Origin: Comamonas kerstersii
GTDB lineage: Bacteria > Pseudomonadota > Gammaproteobacteria > Burkholderiales > Burkholderiaceae_C
Direction: 5' to 3'
Assembly: GCF_008801935.1 (NCBI RefSeq)
Contig: NZ_VZOT01000003.1
Coordinates: 310,001-374,000, forward strand
Length of the DNA stretch: 64,000 nucleotides
The position numbers and the translations under genes are program-made. Shown one piece after another: positions 25,484-34,104 of the stretch. The first letter of the stretch is position 1; each line of letters opens with the position of its first letter. The notes below the pieces were generated by a model. The model had not been told where the DNA came from, did no database searches, and saw only the letters and a program-made list of their open reading frames with translations.

Positions 25484-26116
25484 TTAGAGCCCCTGCCAGA
25501 CCCACCAGGCCAGGGTCAACATCATCACGCCGGTCAGGCCATCGAGCACCCGCCACGCCGCTGGTCTGGCAAACAGACTGCGCATGCGCTGGGCCGCAAA
25601 GCTCAGCAATCCGAACCACGCAAGGCTGGCGCAGGCTGCTCCCAGCACAAACAGCCACTTCAGATGCCCTTCCTGGCGTGCACCAATGGAGCCCACGAGC
25701 AGCACAGTGTCCAGATAGACATGGGGATTAAGCAAGGTAATGACGGCCAGCGTGCTGATGACGCCCAGCAGCCCGCGCGATGCGACCTGGCCACCATCAG
25801 CCACCACCTGCGCATCAGGCGCTGTAACCATGCGCCACAGGGCAAACAGGCCATAGCCCAGCAAAAACAGCACGCCTCCCATGCCCAGCCACCAGGCCCA
25901 GTCTGGGTGGCGCGCCAGCAAGCTGGCCATGCCCGCCACACCCAGGCCAATAAGCACAGCGTCAGAGATCACACACCAGGCCACGCAGGCACGCACGTGC
26001 TGGCCCTTGACGGCCTGACGCAGCACATACAGGTTTTGCGCACCGATCGAGATGATCAGCGAAAAACATACGGTAAATCCAGCCAGCCACGCAGCCGTCA
26101 TATTTGCATTCCACAT
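25484..26116 (-). CDS. argO: LysE/ArgO family amino acid exporter
   Basis: The 210-residue inner-membrane protein has about six membrane spans and the family signature TVCFSLIISIGAQNLYVLRQAVKGQH near the start, plus LNPHVYLDTVLLVGSIGA in the middle. It exports basic amino acids (Lys/Arg) when they build up from peptides. The divergent ArgP/LysG-type regulator next to it is the usual partner. I use ATG 26116, five bases after AGGGG; TTG 26131 and ATG 26101 are other options. ArgO versus LysE cannot be separated by sequence alone. Confidence 0.88.
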   Translation of the reverse strand: MWNANMTAAWLAGFTVCFSLIISIGAQNLYVLRQAVKGQHVRACVAWCVISDAVLIGLGVAGMASLLARHPDWAWWLGMGGVLFLLGYGLFALWRMVTAPDAQVVADGGQVASRGLLGVISTLAVITLLNPHVYLDTVLLVGSIGARQEGHLKWLFVLGAACASLAWFGLLSFAAQRMRSLFARPAAWRVLDGLTGVMMLTLAWWVWQGL

Positions 26117-26146
26117 GCCCCTGATTCTCAAAGGCTTGCAAACATA

Positions 26147-26184
26147 AGTAAAATTAAAAAACCTCTATCAAATTAAGTTTTACT
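26147..26184. promoter_or_regulatory. AT-rich dyad between argO and argP
   Basis: AGTAAAATTAA and TTAAGTTTTACT form an imperfect dyad with about 15 bases between the arms, in the short divergent gap of an otherwise GC-rich chromosome. Position and symmetry fit a LysR-type operator overlapping both promoters. Confidence 0.5.
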
Positions 26185-26187
26185 AAC

Positions 26188-27117
26188 ATGCTCGACTACG
26201 CTGGACTGGAAGCATTGGCCGCTGTGCTGCGCGAAGGCAGCTTCGAGCGCGCGGCGCGCAAACTCCACGTCACCCCTTCGGCCATCTCCCAGCGCATCAA
26301 GCTGCTGGAAGAGCGCGTGGGTCAGGTGCTGGTCATGCGTGGCTCCCCCTGCACGGGCACGGAAGCCGGCCGCCGCCTGTGCCTGCATGTGGAGCAGGTC
26401 GCCCTGCTGGAAAACGAGCTGCGCCGCAACAACCCCGAACTTGTTCCCGAAGGTCAGGTGGCACGCCCCACGCTCAAGCTCGCGGTCAATGCCGACTCGC
26501 TCAACAGCTGGTTTGTGGATGCCATGGCCGACTTCACCCAGGGTGGCAATGAGCTGCTGGACATCAGCATTGACGACCAGGACCACACCGCCAAGCGCAT
26601 CAAGGAAGGCGATGTGATGGCTGCCGTGACGGCCACCTCCAGCCACATCACCGGCTGCAATATCTGGCCACTGGCCAATATGCACTACGTGGCTGCAGCC
26701 AGCCCGGAATTCATGGCCCGCTATTTTGGGGAAACTGGCGTGACCCCGCAGACGCTGTCGCAAGCCCCCATGCTGACCTATGACCGCAAAGACGCCATGC
26801 AGGACAAATGGCTGCACCAGCAAGGCGTTGCTGCACGCAATACACCGCCACGCCACTGGGTACCTTCCGCCCACGCCTTTGTGCGCGCAAGTCTCTCCGG
26901 CATTGCCTGGGGCATGCACCCTACGGTGCTGATCAAGGAACACCTGGAAAACGGCACGCTGGTGGAGTTGGTACCTCACAGCGGTATTTCTGTGCCACTG
27001 TACTGGGCACATGCACGCAATGCCCAGGCCGGGCTGGAGCGCCTGACGCAATGCGTGATCAATGCGGCCCAGTCCTGGCTGGACCCCATAGACCCCAAGA
27101 CCGACACCCGCTCGTAA
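26188..27117 (+). CDS. argP: ArgP/LysG-type LysR transcriptional regulator
   Basis: The 309-residue regulator has a LysR winged helix-turn-helix at the N-terminus (LEALAAVLREGSFERAARKLHVTPSAISQRIKLLEERVGQ split around residues 7-46) and an effector domain to the end with EDQDHT-like segment IDDQDHTAKRIKEGDVMAAVTA. The high similarity of the first 60 residues to ArgP/IciA/LysG proteins, and the divergent basic amino acid exporter, support control of argO by Lys/Arg. Confidence 0.9.
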   Translation: MLDYAGLEALAAVLREGSFERAARKLHVTPSAISQRIKLLEERVGQVLVMRGSPCTGTEAGRRLCLHVEQVALLENELRRNNPELVPEGQVARPTLKLAVNADSLNSWFVDAMADFTQGGNELLDISIDDQDHTAKRIKEGDVMAAVTATSSHITGCNIWPLANMHYVAAASPEFMARYFGETGVTPQTLSQAPMLTYDRKDAMQDKWLHQQGVAARNTPPRHWVPSAHAFVRASLSGIAWGMHPTVLIKEHLENGTLVELVPHSGISVPLYWAHARNAQAGLERLTQCVINAAQSWLDPIDPKTDTRS

Positions 27118-27185
27118 AGCGCAGCTGCAAACAACAAGGGCCTGACACACTGTCAGGCCCTGGTTCATTGGGGTCAGCTACTGCG

Positions 27186-27644
27186 TCATGGCCGCAATTC
27201 GCGCCCGGCCTTGAGCACATTGAAGTTCAGCAAATGGGTGGCCAGCACCGTCTCCCACATGAAGCAGCCCAGCGCCGCAATAAAAGACACAACCCCCGCA
27301 AGAAAGGACACCACCGCCACGTGGTGGCCTGCCGCCATCCACGCCTGCCCCACAAAGAGCAGCACGATGGTCAGCCCGATCAGAGAACCGCACAGGGTCA
27401 GCAGCCCGATGGACCAGTTGGAGATACGGCCGCGCTTGCTCAGATATTCCAGCTCGCGCAGGCCGCGCTCAATCACAGCTTCGTCCTGGCTGGAGCGCAC
27501 CCTGTCCTCCAGCACCCGTGCGCGATCAATGATGCGCGCCAGGCGTCCAGCGACGGCACTGATCATGCCGGCCACCGCCGTCAGAAAAAACACAGGGGCT
27601 ACCGCCAGTTGCACGACATGGGTCACGTTGGAAGGTTCAAGCAT
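27186..27644 (-). CDS. DUF2721 family membrane protein
   Basis: The 152-residue protein has the DUF2721 pattern: first membrane span LAVAPVFFLTAVAGMISAVAGRLARIIDRAR (about 13-43), a charged cytoplasmic segment ending RGRISNWSIGLLT, and two more spans (LIGLTIVLLFVGQAWM, VVSFLAGVVSFIAALGCFMW). Function is unknown. I use ATG 27644; TTG 27647 is one codon earlier. It is convergent with argP. Confidence 0.85.
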   Translation of the reverse strand: MLEPSNVTHVVQLAVAPVFFLTAVAGMISAVAGRLARIIDRARVLEDRVRSSQDEAVIERGLRELEYLSKRGRISNWSIGLLTLCGSLIGLTIVLLFVGQAWMAAGHHVAVVSFLAGVVSFIAALGCFMWETVLATHLLNFNVLKAGRELRP

Positions 27645-27836
27645 CAATAAATCTCACACGATTGAAAGCCAATGGGCATCTGCCCAGCAAGAAGTGTGCA
27701 GGCATTACGCCCAGGTGCTTGCGCTAGCGCAAAGTGCAGGCCGTTCACCTTTGATGTTTCGCAAACGCCAACCTGCCTGCACACGCAATAGTGACCACAT
27801 CCCATCCACCTACGACTGTTTGCGAAGGATTTGGCT

Positions 27837-28013
27837 ATGAAGTTGTTGAACGAACTGATCTCCACCGACTATGGTCTGATGAGCTTGGTTGTGATCCTGA
27901 TTATCATCATCATGGCAGGCTACTTCACCACACTCTTTATGGGAAAGATCGGCAAGAGCAGCGCCGAGCAAGCCAAAAAATCCGCAGAGACTGCCGCTGC
28001 CAGCAAGCAGTAG
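27837..28013 (+). CDS. DUF3149 small membrane protein
   Basis: The 58-residue protein has one membrane span (LMSLVVILIIIIMAGYFTTLF, about 14-34) after the typical MKLLNELISTDYG start, and an Ala/Lys-rich cytoplasmic tail. This start and layout match DUF3149 proteins. AAGGA lies nine bases before ATG 27837. A hairpin-like GGCCTGC...GCAGGCC with TTTTTT follows the stop and is the likely terminator. Confidence 0.75.
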   Translation: MKLLNELISTDYGLMSLVVILIIIIMAGYFTTLFMGKIGKSSAEQAKKSAETAAASKQ

Positions 28014-28033
28014 AGGCACACTCCCTTGCTTAT

Positions 28034-28060
28034 CATGGCCTGCTTTGCAGGCCTTTTTTG
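28034..28060 (+). terminator. Rho-independent terminator after the DUF3149 gene
   Basis: The sequence GGCCTGCTTTGCAGGCC is a 7-bp perfect stem with a 3-nt loop, directly followed by TTTTTTG. It ends the small membrane protein transcript. Confidence 0.85.
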
Positions 28061-28080
28061 TCGGCGAAACTCACAACTTC

Positions 28081-28159
28081 ATAGCTGCCAGCGCTTATCC
28101 CTGCTGAATTTTCAATATCTATGAATAGCAATCCCTTGTATTGCGAGCGCTAACAGCTT
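28081..28159. repeat. Intergenic inverted repeat (AGCTGCCAGCGCTT type)
   Basis: ATAGCTGCCAGCGCTT on the left and GAGCGCTAACAGCTTG on the right are imperfect complements about 45 bases apart, with an inner pairing of TTGATA-like A/T sequence. It belongs to the same family as the elements after serB, the P1 peptidase and tRNA-Arg. Confidence 0.65.
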
Positions 28160-28223
28160 GCATTTCAGGAGCAATTCTAAAGCGCCTCCGCCCCTTCAAG
28201 CCTTGCACAGGCACAATAGCTGC

Positions 28224-28658
28224 ATGCCTCAGCCTCCCGAGCCTGCAACCACTGCCAGCCCTACGCCCATTCCCGCGCCCGCTATCGCCCGGCGCTGGTA
28301 CACCCGCTGGCTGCTGCGTGCACTGGCCGTCACCTCACTGGGGCTGGGCATCGCAGGCGTTTTCATCCCGGGCCTGCCGACCACGGTCTTTATTCTGATT
28401 GCCAGCTGGGCCGCCATGCGCAGCTCTCCGCGCCTGCATGTCTGGCTGTGGCAGCACCGCCTGTTTGGCCCCATGCTGCAGAACTGGGCGGCAGGCGGCT
28501 ATGTCAGCCGGCGCGCCAAATACAGTGCGGCAGCCATGATGGCACTGTGCGCCATCATCCTGTGGATTGCACCCGCCCCCCTGTGGGCACAGGTGCTGGC
28601 CAGCAGCTGCATGGCGGTGGTGCTGGTCTGGCTATGGCTGCGCCCCGAGCCTGTCTGA
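28224..28658 (+). CDS. DUF454 (YbaN-like) inner membrane protein
   Basis: The 144-residue protein has a Pro-rich N-terminus and then the DUF454 core: LLRALAVTSLGLGIAGVFIPGLPTTVFILIASW split over about residues 30-62, RSSPRLHVWLWQHRLFGPML, and a C-terminal pair of membrane spans. The GVFIPGLPTTVF motif is characteristic. Function is not known. I start at ATG 28224; the frame upstream overlaps the intergenic repeat. Confidence 0.88.
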   Translation: MPQPPEPATTASPTPIPAPAIARRWYTRWLLRALAVTSLGLGIAGVFIPGLPTTVFILIASWAAMRSSPRLHVWLWQHRLFGPMLQNWAAGGYVSRRAKYSAAAMMALCAIILWIAPAPLWAQVLASSCMAVVLVWLWLRPEPV

Positions 28659-28713
28659 GCGCATTCCGCTTCACTTTTTTTGCAAACTAGGCAAACAGTC
28701 AAAAATCCACGTA

Positions 28714-28719
28714 TATAAT
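28714..28719 (+). promoter_or_regulatory. -10 box of the tRNA-Asn array
   Basis: A perfect TATAAT lies 11 bases before the first tRNA-Asn, in an AT-rich gap. No convincing -35 hexamer is visible at the right distance. A GC-rich discriminator typical of stable RNA promoters is not obvious. Confidence 0.6.
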
Positions 28720-28730
28720 CTCGGTCTTGT

Positions 28731-28806
28731 TCCCCGATAGCTCAGTCGGTAGAGCGACGGACTGTTAATCCGCAGGTCCCTGGTTCGAGCCCAGGTCGGG
28801 GAGCCA
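28731..28806 (+). tRNA. tRNA-Asn (anticodon GTT), copy 1
   Basis: A full cloverleaf with acceptor TCCCCGA/TCGGGGA, D arm GCTCAGTCGGTAGAGC, anticodon loop CTGTTAA (anticodon GTT), T loop TTCGAGC and encoded CCA. This is the only copy with a fully Watson-Crick acceptor stem. Confidence 0.97.
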
Positions 28807-28861
28807 ACAATTTGCTTTGATTTGCACTTGCCTTGTCAGGTGCAGGTTGATACCGAAATAT

Positions 28862-28937
28862 TCCCTGATAGCTCAGTCGGTAGAGCGACGGACTGTTAAT
28901 CCGCAGGTCCCTGGTTCGAGCCCAGGTCGGGGAGCCA
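28862..28937 (+). tRNA. tRNA-Asn (anticodon GTT), copy 2
   Basis: Identical to copy 1 except that acceptor position 5 is T, giving TCCCTGA against TCGGGGA and so one G-U pair. The spacer from copy 1 (55 bases) differs from the later spacers. Confidence 0.97.
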
Positions 28938-28983
28938 CAATTGCTAGCCTTGCAATTTCAAAACCAAGGCAACACCGAGATGT

Positions 28984-29059
28984 TCCCTGATAGCTCAGTC
29001 GGTAGAGCGACGGACTGTTAATCCGCAGGTCCCTGGTTCGAGCCCAGGTCGGGGAGCCA
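28984..29059 (+). tRNA. tRNA-Asn (anticodon GTT), copy 3
   Basis: Identical to copy 2, with the same G-U pair in the acceptor stem. It is preceded by the repeated 46-base spacer that contains CAATTGCTAGCCTTGCAATT. Confidence 0.97.
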
Positions 29060-29106
29060 ACAATTGCTAGCCTTGCAATTCAAAAACCAAGGCAACACCA
29101 AAATGT

Positions 29107-29182
29107 TCCCTGATAGCTCAGTCGGTAGAGCGACGGACTGTTAATCCGCAGGTCCCTGGTTCGAGCCCAGGTCGGGGAGCCA
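29107..29182 (+). tRNA. tRNA-Asn (anticodon GTT), copy 4
   Basis: Identical to copies 2 and 3. The spacer before it is nearly the same as the one before copy 3, differing by a few bases. Confidence 0.97.
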
Positions 29183-29228
29183 CAATTGCTAGCCTTGCAA
29201 TTCAAAAACCAAGGCAACACCGAAATAT

Positions 29229-29304
29229 TCCCTGATAGCTCAGTCGGTAGAGCGACGGACTGTTAATCCGCAGGTCCCTGGTTCGAGCCCAGGTCGGGGA
29301 GCCA
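29229..29304 (+). tRNA. tRNA-Asn (anticodon GTT), copy 5
   Basis: Identical to copies 2-4 and followed directly by the array terminator. The full array is five genes in 574 bases. Confidence 0.97.
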
Positions 29305-29312
29305 AAAGATAA

Positions 29313-29345
29313 AGCCAAGCATTGTTCACAATGCTTGGCTTTTTT
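29313..29345 (+). terminator. Rho-independent terminator of the tRNA-Asn array
   Basis: A perfect 12-bp stem (AGCCAAGCATTG / CAATGCTTGGCT) with loop TTCA is followed by TTTTT. It lies nine bases after the fifth tRNA. Confidence 0.95.
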
Positions 29346-29416
29346 CTTGGTAAATCGCTTTGCCTCTTGGCTGACAATGCCCACCCGCACAGTCGCCGAT
29401 ACTCCAGACGACTGTT

Positions 29417-31041
29417 GTGCAAAGCTTGCACCCCCTGCAGCGCACCCTGAGACGATGGAACCAGGCATGTACTTCAAGCACTCCCCCGACACCGCACACT
29501 GATGACGCAGCGCAGTCATCGAGCCACAGCGCCAGCGTGTCTGCCCGCTCTGGCGCAGATCACCTCGCTGTGCTGGATGAACTGCCGCACATGGTCTGGA
29601 TGCGCCAGGATGGGCAGCCGCACGGCAACCTGGCCTGGCGTGAGTACACCGGCGGACATGCTCCACAGGACTGGCTGGAGCTGGTGCACCCCGAAGACCA
29701 GGCCGCAGCACGCCAGCAATGGCAGCAAAGCGTTCAAGCGCAAAAAACCTTTGAAGCGCAGCTGCGCCTGCGCCGCCATGACGAGCACTACCGCTGGGTG
29801 CTGGCGCTGTGCCGCTATCCCTCATAGCACGCACAGGCAGTGCCACTGCTGTCGTTTACCGACATCCACGAGCGCGTGCTGCGCCAGGCCATCCTGCACG
29901 AAAGCAGCATGCTGCAAACCTGCATGCTCGACGTGAGCGTGGACTGCATCAAGATTTTGCGCCCCGATGGCTCCCCCAAGCATATGAACCGCTCGGGCTG
30001 TATTGCGCTTGGAGAGGCTGAAAACGAGAGCCAATTTGGTATTAAGTGGCTGGATCTGCTGCCACCAGAGATACGGCCACGCGGCATGCGTGCACTCCAG
30101 GCAGCACGCCAGGGCAAGAATGCGCGCTTTGCAGGCCTGAGTGTGGCTGGCGGCAAGCCTCAGCACTGGGACAACATCCTCACCCCCATGAAGGGTGAGG
30201 ACGGCAGGACCATAGGCATTCTGTGCGTCTCGCGTGATGTGACCCTGCAGCGCGAGGCAGAAAAACGCCTGCGATTTGCTTCAGACCACGACGAACTCAC
30301 CGGGCTACCCAATCGCCGCGCGCTCAAGCAGCGCCTGGCCTACCTGCTGAACAAGTCACATGCTGACGACCACATGCTCGGCCTGCTGCTGGACCTGGAC
30401 CACTTCAAGCACGTCAACGACACGCTGAGGCCTTCGGCGACTATGAGCTGGCCACACAGCTTGCAGACTTTACCCAGAACCAGGTGCTGAGCGATCTGTC
30501 GCAGTGGTCACAGCAGGGCCTGCCGCTGGTGCCTGTGGCCATCAATGCCGCACCCGTGGAATTTCTGCCGGATGACTATGCAGAACGTCTGCTCAGCCGC
30601 ATGGCCCGATACAACGTCGCTCCGCACTGGATAGAAGTAGAAATCACCGAGCACATGCTGGCAAACCGCGGTGCAGCCTTTGTGGTGCGTGCAGCGCAGC
30701 AGCTGAAAGCGGCAGGCGTGCGCATTGCGCTCGATGACTTTGGCACCGGCCACTCCTCATTCACCCACCTGCGCGACTCCCCTGTCCACGCCTTGAAGAT
30801 TGACTGCGAGTTTGTCCACCGCATGGAGCAGGAAAGCACCATCTACGCCATCGTTCAGGCCATTGCCCAGCTGGGCCCCAACCTGGGTCTGGACGTGATG
30901 GCCGAAGGCGTGGAAACAGCCACACACCGCCGCATGCTGCTGGAAGCGGGCTGCACCATAGGACAGGGCTTTTTGTACAGTGAAGCCCTTTGCAGCAAAG
31001 AGGCTGCCGAGCGCATGCGCCGCACCCCTGCGGTCATCTAA
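29417..31041 (+). pseudogene. PAS-PAS-GGDEF-EAL gene, inactivated
   Basis: Three pieces of one c-di-GMP gene remain. The first (29417..29827) is a PAS-like domain (LDELPHMVWMRQDGQPHGNL) that ends at an in-frame TAG; the same frame continues with LLSFTDIHERVLRQAIL, a second PAS and the start of a GGDEF domain (HDELTGLPNRRALKQRL, DLDHFKHVNDTL). There the GGDEF core and the first third of the EAL domain, including the EAL motif, are deleted and the frame changes. The remaining EAL end (from about 30429) keeps DDFGTGHSSF and EVEITEHML and stops at 31041. The stop, deletion and frame change together make it non-functional. Confidence 0.88.
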
Positions 31042-31127
31042 CAGCAAGCAGCAGTCCAGAAAACACAAGGGCGGCCTGAAGCCGCCCTTTGCCAGCAGCG
31101 CACACAGCACTCCAGCTGCTCGGTGGT

Positions 31128-31448
31128 CTACGCAGCCCGGATCATGCCAACGCTGGCAGGCGTGCTGCTGGCACCAGCGCCTTCCGTCTCTGTACACGCT
31201 GTACTGACCTGCTTGCCAAGCCCAACCGATGCGCTTTCAGCCACCTCATCATGCGACTGGTGCTCTGCTTCCCAGGCTGCGATTTCTTCTTCCAGGCGGC
31301 GGGCACGTTCTGCATACATATCAGCCGACGCCTGGTAATGCTCGGCAGCGATGCGGTGCTCGAGCATGGCCAGTCGCGCTTCCTGCAAATAGCCACGGGT
31401 ACGCCGGATATAGCGCGGCTCTCTGCTGAAAAGATGTTTCCAACCCAT
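31128..31448 (-). CDS. Small coiled-coil-like protein of unknown function
   Basis: The 106-residue protein starts at ATG 31448 with a strong AAGGAGG ribosome binding site. It is basic at the start (MGWKHLFSREPRYIRRTRGY), then has a long amphipathic helix rich in Glu/Ala/Arg (YLQEARLAMLEHRIAAEHYQ to RRLEEEIAAWEAEH, about 20-65) likely to form a coiled coil, and a Ser/Thr/Ala-rich tail. No membrane span is seen. I recognise no family; the binding site and codon bias suggest a real gene. It is convergent with the broken c-di-GMP gene. Confidence 0.6.
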   Translation of the reverse strand: MGWKHLFSREPRYIRRTRGYLQEARLAMLEHRIAAEHYQASADMYAERARRLEEEIAAWEAEHQSHDEVAESASVGLGKQVSTACTETEGAGASSTPASVGMIRAA

Positions 31449-31658
31449 GGCTAAACCTCCTTGGTATCCGCTGGCAACACTGCCATTCCACATAATGTGT
31501 TGTCACTGCTGTAACCATAGCTATTTTTGATTTGCTGCCATGTCCCCATAGGACAGCACCCACTGTAGGAACTGCTCTGCATTGACGCAGCAATGACCTT
31601 ATCCATTGATGTAAGTACACACCTATCAACGCTCTCTACCAAGATTTTCTATCAAGTA

Positions 31659-32399
31659 ATGCAAGCACTGACCTGGCTCGATGCCGATGATCCCTTCCCT
31701 CCCGTCGAAGCTGCCTGGGGGGATGACAGCCCCATGCCTGGCCTGCTGGCAGCCGGCGGCACACTCGATGCTGAGCACCTGAAGGAGGCCTACCGCAACG
31801 GTATTTTTCCGTGGTTCAGCCCCGGACAGCCCAACCTCTGGTGGTCACCCGACCCACGCATGGTGCTGTGCCCCGAGGAATTCCGCCTGCACCCCTCACT
31901 ACGCAGGACGCTACGCAAGTTTCTGCGCACACCCGGCTGTGAAGTGCGCATCGACACCAGCTTTCGCCAGGTCATGCAGCACTGTGCAAACACCGCACGC
32001 CCGGGGCAGGATGGCACCTGGATCGTGCCCAGCATCATCGACGCTTATTGCGGTCTGTACGCGCAGGGTCTGGCCCACAGCGTAGAAACCTGGATCGATG
32101 GCCAGCTCGTCGGCGGCCTGTACTGCGTGGCGCTCGGCCAGGCCGTGTATGGGGAGTCCATGTTTGCCCATGTGAGCGATGCATCCAAAATCGCCCTTGC
32201 TGCACTGGTGGCCCTGTGCCGCCACCATGGGGCCACGCAGATCGACTGCCAGCAGGCGACAGCACATCTGGCATCACTGGGTGCCCGCGAGCGCCCCCGT
32301 GCCGAATTTCTGGCAGAAGCTGCTCGCCAGCAGCAGCACCCAGCCATGGACTGGCAACTGCACCCCATATACTGGGAGCGACTCGGTATCTCCCTTTGA
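31659..32399 (+). CDS. aat: Leucyl/phenylalanyl-tRNA--protein transferase
   Basis: The 246-residue enzyme adds Leu or Phe from aminoacyl-tRNA to proteins with N-terminal Lys or Arg, marking them for ClpAP through ClpS. Signature parts are [18 protein letters not shown] at the start, [36 protein letters not shown] and [16 protein letters not shown] chose ATG 31659 because homologues begin near here; an in-frame ATG at 31593 adds 22 residues. bpt follows after five bases, so both are one operon. Confidence 0.93.
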   Translation: MQALTWLDADDPFPPVEAAWGDDSPMPGLLAAGGTLDAEHLKEAYRNGIFPWFSPGQPNLWWSPDPRMVLCPEEFRLHPSLRRTLRKFLRTPGCEVRIDTSFRQVMQHCANTARPGQDGTWIVPSIIDAYCGLYAQGLAHSVETWIDGQLVGGLYCVALGQAVYGESMFAHVSDASKIALAALVALCRHHGATQIDCQQATAHLASLGARERPRAEFLAEAARQQQHPAMDWQLHPIYWERLGISL

Positions 32400-32404
32400 T
32401 ACGC

Positions 32405-33139
32405 ATGACGCAGCTCAACGATCTGCCGCACTACCAATTGCAGTTCTATGCCACAGCCCCCTACCCCTGCAGCTATCTGCCAGGGCTGGAGGCCCGTTCG
32501 CAGGTTGCCGTGCCCAGCCATCTGATTCAGTCAGAGGTCTACTCGGCGCTGGTGGCACGCGGTTTTCGCCGCAGTGGCATGTTTACCTACCGGCCTTACT
32601 GCAGCCAGTGCCAGGCCTGCCAGCCTCTGCGTGTGCTGGCGCAGGAATTCCACCCCAACCGCAGCCAGCGCCGCGCCTACAGGCAGCACCAGCATCTGCA
32701 GGCCACGGTGCACAACCTGCATTTTTCGCCCGAGCACTATGCGCTGTACCAGCGCTACCAGCATGCACGCCACAGCGGCGGCGGCATGGACCAGGACAAC
32801 ACCGAGCAGTACACGCAGTTCCTGCTGCAAAGCCGTGTCGAGACGCGGCTGGTGGAATTTCGCGACCCCACGGCAGATGGCGCGCTGCGCATGGTCTCCA
32901 TCATCGACTACCTGGAAGACGGCCTGTCTGCGGTCTACACCTTCTACGAGCCTGATGCACAGGCCAGCTACGGCACCTTCAACGTGATGTGGCAGATTGC
33001 CTATGCGCGCAGCCTGGGCCTGCCCTATGCCTACCTGGGCTACTGGATTGAGCAGTCCCCCAAGATGCGCTACAAGGCACTGTTTCACCCCCACGAGGTG
33101 CTGCGCGACAGGCAGTGGCAGCGTATGAACAAACCCTGA
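32405..33139 (+). CDS. bpt: Bpt-type aminoacyl-tRNA--protein transferase
   Basis: The 244-residue protein belongs to the ATE1-like arginyltransferase family; bacterial Bpt members move Leu to proteins with N-terminal Asp or Glu. It shows the Cys-rich N-terminal cluster typical of the family ([25 protein letters not shown]), [31 protein letters not shown] and the [21 protein letters not shown] end. With aat it covers both classes of secondary destabilising residues of the N-degron pathway. It starts at ATG 32405, five bases after the aat stop. Confidence 0.92.
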   Translation: MTQLNDLPHYQLQFYATAPYPCSYLPGLEARSQVAVPSHLIQSEVYSALVARGFRRSGMFTYRPYCSQCQACQPLRVLAQEFHPNRSQRRAYRQHQHLQATVHNLHFSPEHYALYQRYQHARHSGGGMDQDNTEQYTQFLLQSRVETRLVEFRDPTADGALRMVSIIDYLEDGLSAVYTFYEPDAQASYGTFNVMWQIAYARSLGLPYAYLGYWIEQSPKMRYKALFHPHEVLRDRQWQRMNKP

Positions 33140-33231
33140 GCTGCGCACAAGCCGTGCACCCCCAACGCCACAGATGTATCCAACACCCGTAGCACGAGGC
33201 TAGAATCCGGCCATCTTGTCTTGGATTTCAC

Positions 33232-34029
33232 ATGAAGAAAAACGATCTCGACACCACGCCCGCCAAACCCAGTGTTCAAGTGCTAGAGCGCATGTTTGTC
33301 CTGATCGACGTTCTGGCCGCCCGTGAAGAAGCCGTGTCGCTCAAGGAAATCAGCGAGAAGACGGGTTTGCACCCCTCCACCGCCCACCGCATCCTCAATG
33401 ATCTGGCTGCAGGCCGCTTCGTAGACCGCCCGGAATCCGGCAGCTACCGCCTGGGCATGCGCTTTCTGGAACTGGGCAATCTGGTCAAGGCCCGCCTGAG
33501 CGTGCGCGAAACCGCACTGCCCGGCATGCGCCAGCTGCACAAGCTGATCCAGCAGCCCGTCAATCTCAGCGTGCGCCAGGGTGATGAAATCGTCTATGTG
33601 GAGCGTGCCTACAGCGAGCGCTCGGGCATGCAGGTGGTGCGCGCCATTGGCAGTCATGCACCGCTGCACCTGACCTCCAACGGCAAGCTGTTCCTGTCCG
33701 TCGATGAGCCCCAGCGTGTGCGCGCCTACGCCATGCGCACGGGTCTGGCGGGTAATACGCACAACAGCATCACCCAGCTGCCTGTGCTGGAGCGCGAGCT
33801 GCAAAAGATTCGCGACACCGGCGTCGCCTACGACAACGAGGAGCTGGAGCTGGGCGTGCGATGCATGGCCGCTGGCATCTATGACGACCAGGCCAAGCTG
33901 ATTGCCGCCCTGTCGATTTCCGCCCCCGCTGATCGCCTGGACGAAGGCTGGCTGCCCAAGCTGCAGAGCACGGCCTATGAAATTTCGCAGGCACTGGGCT
34001 ACCGAGGTCCTGAGCCAACCTGGCGCTGA
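33232..34029 (+). CDS. IclR family transcriptional regulator
   Basis: The 265-residue protein has an N-terminal winged helix-turn-helix (VQVLERMFVLIDVLAAREEAVSLKEISEKTGLHPSTAHRILNDL in about residues 14-57) and a C-terminal effector-binding domain with VYVERAYSERSGMQV, RAIGSHAPLHLTSNGKLFL and VAYDNEELELGVRCMAAGIYD. This is the IclR architecture. Its target is not apparent: the neighbours are bpt upstream and a HAD phosphatase convergent with it. Confidence 0.9.
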   Translation: MKKNDLDTTPAKPSVQVLERMFVLIDVLAAREEAVSLKEISEKTGLHPSTAHRILNDLAAGRFVDRPESGSYRLGMRFLELGNLVKARLSVRETALPGMRQLHKLIQQPVNLSVRQGDEIVYVERAYSERSGMQVVRAIGSHAPLHLTSNGKLFLSVDEPQRVRAYAMRTGLAGNTHNSITQLPVLERELQKIRDTGVAYDNEELELGVRCMAAGIYDDQAKLIAALSISAPADRLDEGWLPKLQSTAYEISQALGYRGPEPTWR

Positions 34030-34104
34030 GCCTCCCCAAAAAAGCCTCAGGTCTTTCCTCACACACAACCCGCCTTGCGCGGGTTGTGCTGCTGGCAGCC
34101 GTTC

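Noticed and set aside
28731..29304. A repeated array with regular spacers, like a CRISPR
   Set aside because: The repeats are tRNA-Asn genes with full cloverleafs, and the spacers are alike and not unique.
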